DNA of 64,000 bases from NCBI GenBank assembly GCA_963558565.1, contig CAUWGX010000001.1:252993-316992 (forward strand), written 5' to 3'. Origin of the DNA: Atopostipes sp963558565 (GTDB lineage Bacteria > Bacillota > Bacilli > Lactobacillales > Carnobacteriaceae_A). A program made the position numbers and the translations under genes. The notes beneath the pieces are model-generated. The model saw nothing but the letters and a program-made list of their open reading frames with translations, was not told the DNA's origin and ran no database searches. The number at the start of each line of letters is the position of its first letter. The first letter of the stretch is position 1. This document shows positions 61,009 through 64,000 of this stretch, piece after piece.

Positions 61009-63768
61009 ATGTCAAAGTCTGATGAAAAGGCTATGTCAAGGTCTGAAAGAAAAAAAAGCAAGAAAAATAATAAGAAGAAACAACCTAAAAAACGAGGTTT
61101 ATGGAAAAAAATATTCCTAGGTATTTTAGGAGTGATCTTGGCTGTTATTGTAGCAGGTGCAGGTTTATTTACTTACTATGCATCAAACGCTCCCGAATTA
61201 ACGGAAGAAGATTTAACTGGAACCTATGCTTCTGATTTTGTTGATATGAATGGGGATGTCTTCTATACGCTGGGAGGCGTTGAACGCGAGTTTGCCTCCG
61301 CGGAGGATTATCCGCAAGTGATGAAGGATGCGATGGTCGCTATCGAGGACCAACGTTTCCAAAATCATATTGGAATTGATCCAATCGGTATTGGCCGTGC
61401 AGCAGTAGGTTATGTGATGAATCGAGGAGAAATTGTGGGTGGTGGAAGTACGATTACCCAGCAATTGATCAAAAACTCCGTCTTCTCTACTCTACAAGAA
61501 GATCAAACGCTTGAACGTAAAGCGCAAGAAGCATGGCTAGCGATCCAATTGGAACGAGAGTTATCAAAAGATGAAATTATAACTCTTTATTTAAATAAAA
61601 TTCATATGGGTGGCAATGTTTACGGCGTTGCTACGGCTGCTGAAGAATACTACGGTAAACCAGTCAGTGAATTAGAGCTTCATGAAGCCGCAATGCTTGC
61701 CGGAATGCCTCGAGCACCAAACTACTATAACCCTTATGTAGACCCAGAAGCTGCTGAAAACCGTCGAAATATCGTTTTAAATGAGATGGTTGAAGTAGAA
61801 GCTATTACGCAGGAAGAAGCGGATGCTGCGAAAGAAATTCCTGTCACAGAAGGCTTGCAAGAACAAACTGAGGACGAAAACAGTCTAGTTTTTGATAGTT
61901 ATATTACTGCTGTTCTTCAAGAAATTCGTGAGAAAACAGATTTCGATCCTTATACAGCAGGCTTAACGATCCATACAAACTATGATCCAAATGCGCAAGA
62001 ATTATTATATGATGTTGTGAATTCAGATGATTATGTCTATTACCCAGACGAAGAATTACAAACAGCTGCAACTTTAATTGATTCTACCAGTGGTCAAGTT
62101 ACTGCACTCATTGGTGGACGAAATCAAGAAGGTCAGTTATCAAATAACTTCGCAACAGGTTTAGACCGTGGTGTGGGTTCTACTATTAAACCTCTAACTA
62201 CTTATGCTCCGGCGATCGAATATTTACAATACTCTACGTATCATCAAGTAAATGATGCACCTTATGACTTAAATGGTTGGTCTCCTGGAAACTACGATGG
62301 TGATTTCAAAGGGCAAATGTCGATGCGCGATGCGCTCGTGGATTCCAGAAATGTTCCTACAGCTAAGGTCTTCAACGAAGACTTAGCGAACTATCAGGGA
62401 GAAATTAGTGAGTTTTTACAATCACTCGGCATTGATCCGGATAACCTCAATAGTGAGCCCGGATTAACACCACAAAATGCGATCAATGGTACTATGTCCC
62501 CAATCGAGTTGGCTGGTGCTTATCAAGCCTTTGCAAACAGTGGTGAACATATTGAACCGCATACCATTAAGAGTATTACAACGCAGGATGGAGAAGAAAT
62601 CAATTTAGCTCCCGAAGCAAATAAGGTAATGGAAGATTATACAGCCTATATGATCAATGATATGCTGAAAGGCGTTGTGCCTTACTATAGTGATCAATTA
62701 ACTATTCCTGGTTATATCCATGCCGCAAAAACAGGAACAACAAACTTTACTGCTGAAGAGATGGCTAATTACAATATCCCTTCAGATGGTGTCCCTGATA
62801 ACTGGGTAGTCGGTTATTCTCCTTACTACACCATGTCTGTCTGGGTAGGTTATGAACAACGATTAAAAGAAGGAAACTATTTAACTTTCTCAGATGGTTC
62901 AAGAGCTATGGCAAGAGATATCTATCGAGAATCGATGAGCCGCTTAGTCGCTGGTTTAGAACAAAGAGATTGGGAACAACCAGCTTCAGTTGTGGAACAT
63001 ACAGTCGAAGATGGATCGAACCCTGCTCAACTAGCTGCTCCTGGTAGTAGTAATACTGTGAGTGAGTTATTCGTTCGCGGAAATGAACCTGCTCAACGAG
63101 CAGAACCTGAAGAGCCAGAGGAACCTGAAGAAACGGATCTCTCAGCTCCAACTGGACTAAGTGCTAGATACGAATCTGATACAGACAGTGTTTCAATTAA
63201 CTGGGACGCTTATGAGTTAGACAGTGATATAAACGGAACACTTGAATATGTCTTATCCATTAACGGACAAGAACAAACCGTTTCAGGTACAGAATATTTA
63301 CTTGAGGATCCGCCTCGAAACGAAGTGAATATCTCCTTAGCGGTTCGTGTAGGCGATCAAACAGGTCCAGCAGCCTCTATCCAAATTGAAGTCCCTAATC
63401 CGAATGAAGATGAGGAAACCGAGGAGGAAGAGCCAGAAGAACCTGAAGAAGAAAATCCTGATGAAGAAAACGAAGAGGAAAGTCCACCTGAAGAAGAACC
63501 GACAGAACCAGAAAATCCTGATGAAGGGAACGAAGAGGAAACACCACCCCCTGAAGAGGAGAATCCGGACAATGAGAATGAGAACGGAAATAATGGTGAA
63601 GATACGCCGCCTAATAATGGAGATAATGGCGGCAATGATGGTAATGGTAACAATGGTGGTAATGGTGGTAATGAAGAATCGAATCCCCCTCCAGAGGGTG
63701 ACCAAGGTGATAATGAACAAGATCAACAAAATGGAAACAATGATGATGAAAATTCTAATAACAATTAA
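61009..63768 (+). CDS. Penicillin-binding protein 1A, bifunctional, with acidic C-terminal tail
   Basis: 919 residues from ATG 61009, six bases after AGAAGGTG. Lys-rich cytosolic start, one membrane helix (about 32-54), GT51 glycosyltransferase (EDQRFQNHIG, GGSTITQQLIKN), transpeptidase with Ser in GSTIKP, SRN, and AKTGTTN. A fibronectin-like domain lies at about residues 715-800, then about 115 residues of Glu/Pro then Asn/Gly-rich sequence with a 60-base tandem repeat at 63451-63540. It polymerises and crosslinks peptidoglycan. Confidence 0.94.
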   Translation: MSKSDEKAMSRSERKKSKKNNKKKQPKKRGLWKKIFLGILGVILAVIVAGAGLFTYYASNAPELTEEDLTGTYASDFVDMNGDVFYTLGGVEREFASAEDYPQVMKDAMVAIEDQRFQNHIGIDPIGIGRAAVGYVMNRGEIVGGGSTITQQLIKNSVFSTLQEDQTLERKAQEAWLAIQLERELSKDEIITLYLNKIHMGGNVYGVATAAEEYYGKPVSELELHEAAMLAGMPRAPNYYNPYVDPEAAENRRNIVLNEMVEVEAITQEEADAAKEIPVTEGLQEQTEDENSLVFDSYITAVLQEIREKTDFDPYTAGLTIHTNYDPNAQELLYDVVNSDDYVYYPDEELQTAATLIDSTSGQVTALIGGRNQEGQLSNNFATGLDRGVGSTIKPLTTYAPAIEYLQYSTYHQVNDAPYDLNGWSPGNYDGDFKGQMSMRDALVDSRNVPTAKVFNEDLANYQGEISEFLQSLGIDPDNLNSEPGLTPQNAINGTMSPIELAGAYQAFANSGEHIEPHTIKSITTQDGEEINLAPEANKVMEDYTAYMINDMLKGVVPYYSDQLTIPGYIHAAKTGTTNFTAEEMANYNIPSDGVPDNWVVGYSPYYTMSVWVGYEQRLKEGNYLTFSDGSRAMARDIYRESMSRLVAGLEQRDWEQPASVVEHTVEDGSNPAQLAAPGSSNTVSELFVRGNEPAQRAEPEEPEEPEETDLSAPTGLSARYESDTDSVSINWDAYELDSDINGTLEYVLSINGQEQTVSGTEYLLEDPPRNEVNISLAVRVGDQTGPAASIQIEVPNPNEDEETEEEEPEEPEEENPDEENEEESPPEEEPTEPENPDEGNEEETPPPEEENPDNENENGNNGEDTPPNNGDNGGNDGNGNNGGNGGNEESNPPPEGDQGDNEQDQQNGNNDDENSNNN
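63451..63540 (+). repeat. 60-base tandem repeat in the PBP1A tail
   Basis: Positions 63451-63480 and 63511-63540 agree at 28 of 30 bases, a period of 60, encoding two ENPDE(E/G)NEEE units. Confidence 0.75.
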
Positions 63769-63774
63769 ATAAAC

Positions 63775-63851
63775 AAAAAAGACTTGTCAACGAGCTCTTC
63801 TCTACTCTGTAAGGAGTGGATGGATTGCAGCTTATCCGACAAGTCTTTTTT
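63775..63851. terminator. Long bidirectional terminator after pbp1A
   Basis: Perfect 14-base stem AAAAAAGACTTGTC with its complement, enclosing about 49 bases that may fold further, with T-runs on both strands. Confidence 0.8.
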
Positions 63852-63858
63852 CTTTTAA

Positions 63859-64000
63859 TTATTCGTCTTTTTTTGAATCCTCTATTTGATCTCTGACTTC
63901 ATTATCTAGCTCTTTTTGTCTTTCTTGCTGTTTGCGGATCAATAAAGGTTGAATGCCACGCAATAAACGAATGCCTTTGACTATATTATATGCACCTATT
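63859..64000 (-). CDS. C-terminal end of an unidentified protein (5' part beyond window)
   Basis: 47 codons read in from the right edge and end with TAA at 63859. The visible part reads GIRLLRGIQPLLIRKQQERQ, a possible end of a membrane segment followed by a charged helix rich in Gln, Glu and Lys. No family recognised. It converges with pbp1A on the shared terminator. Confidence 0.6.
   Translation of the reverse strand, partial: IGAYNIVKGIRLLRGIQPLLIRKQQERQKELDNEVRDQIEDSKKDE

Noticed and set aside
63337..63772. Long open frames in other phases and on the opposite strand over the PBP1A tail
   Set aside because: They arise from the low-complexity GAA/AAT-rich coding sequence; products are compositionally absurd and there are no ribosome sites.
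1..64000. CRISPR arrays, insertion sequences, prophage, tRNA or rRNA genes
   Set aside because: No regularly spaced repeats, transposase-like products or rRNA-like sequences were seen; tRNA detection by eye is limited.

Overview
The window is about 38-40% GC, gene-dense, low-GC Gram-positive DNA. It looks like chromosomal backbone of a member of Lactobacillales, plausibly near Carnobacteriaceae/Aerococcaceae; genus is not determinable by eye. Supporting signs are pyruvate formate-lyase with its activase, an OpuC carnitine/betaine system, an EbsA-like protein beside an RNase HI-type protein, a class B RNase P RNA, and Bacillus-type gene orders (ypsA-gpsB-rnpB-rlmL with recU-pbp1A; plsY/parE-parC; rbgA-rnhB-dprA-topA-xerC-hslV-hslU; thyA-dfrA). 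Exported proteins (CtpA, MetQ, PBP1A tail, AssT) are strongly acidic, which would suit a salt- or alkali-tolerant host (inference). No rRNA, tRNA, CRISPR, prophage, integrase or insertion sequence was seen.

Layout. 1-3 kb: two glyoxalase-fold dioxygenase-type proteins and a quinone oxidoreductase, the first two behind a promoter flanked by MhqR-like palindromes, suggesting a quinone/electrophile stress module. 3-8 kb: cystine symporter TcyP, an aldo/keto reductase, a YwaF-like membrane protein and cysK-cysE. 8-10.7 kb: a CDF metal exporter with an unusual N-terminal domain, arsenate reductase and a DUF421 protein. 10.9-13.3 kb: a methionine-type ABC importer whose ATPase lacks the usual C-terminal regulatory domain. 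13.3-19.5 kb: an RclA/Har-like flavoprotein, Dps, the DUF969-DUF979-Pcp operon, a 3-methyladenine glycosylase and a threonine aldolase. 19.7-27.4 kb: a CstA-family transporter with a cre site in its promoter, opuCABCD, an HdeD-like protein and an ABC exporter. 27.5-30.7 kb: pflA and pflB.

30.8-53 kb is housekeeping, nearly all on the minus strand: parC/parE with divergent plsY; hslU, hslV, xerC, topA, dprA, rnhB, rbgA, lepB; ctpA, deoD, yozE, msrA, ypmS, dfrA, thyA and an ABC-F protein; then a cold-shock protein. 53-64 kb: EbsA-like protein, RNase HI-like protein, inositol-phosphatase-family protein, a lipoprotein arylsulfotransferase, a frameshifted small gene, rlmL-type methyltransferase, rnpB, gpsB, ypsA, recU and pbp1A. 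Both window edges cut genes.

No obviously new multi-gene system is present. The items most worth a second look are the broken small gene at 56992-57269, which has its own promoter and terminator, the arylsulfotransferase lipoprotein, the bracketed MhqR-like promoter, the short MetN, the CDF N-terminal domain, and the DUF969/DUF979/Pcp operon.
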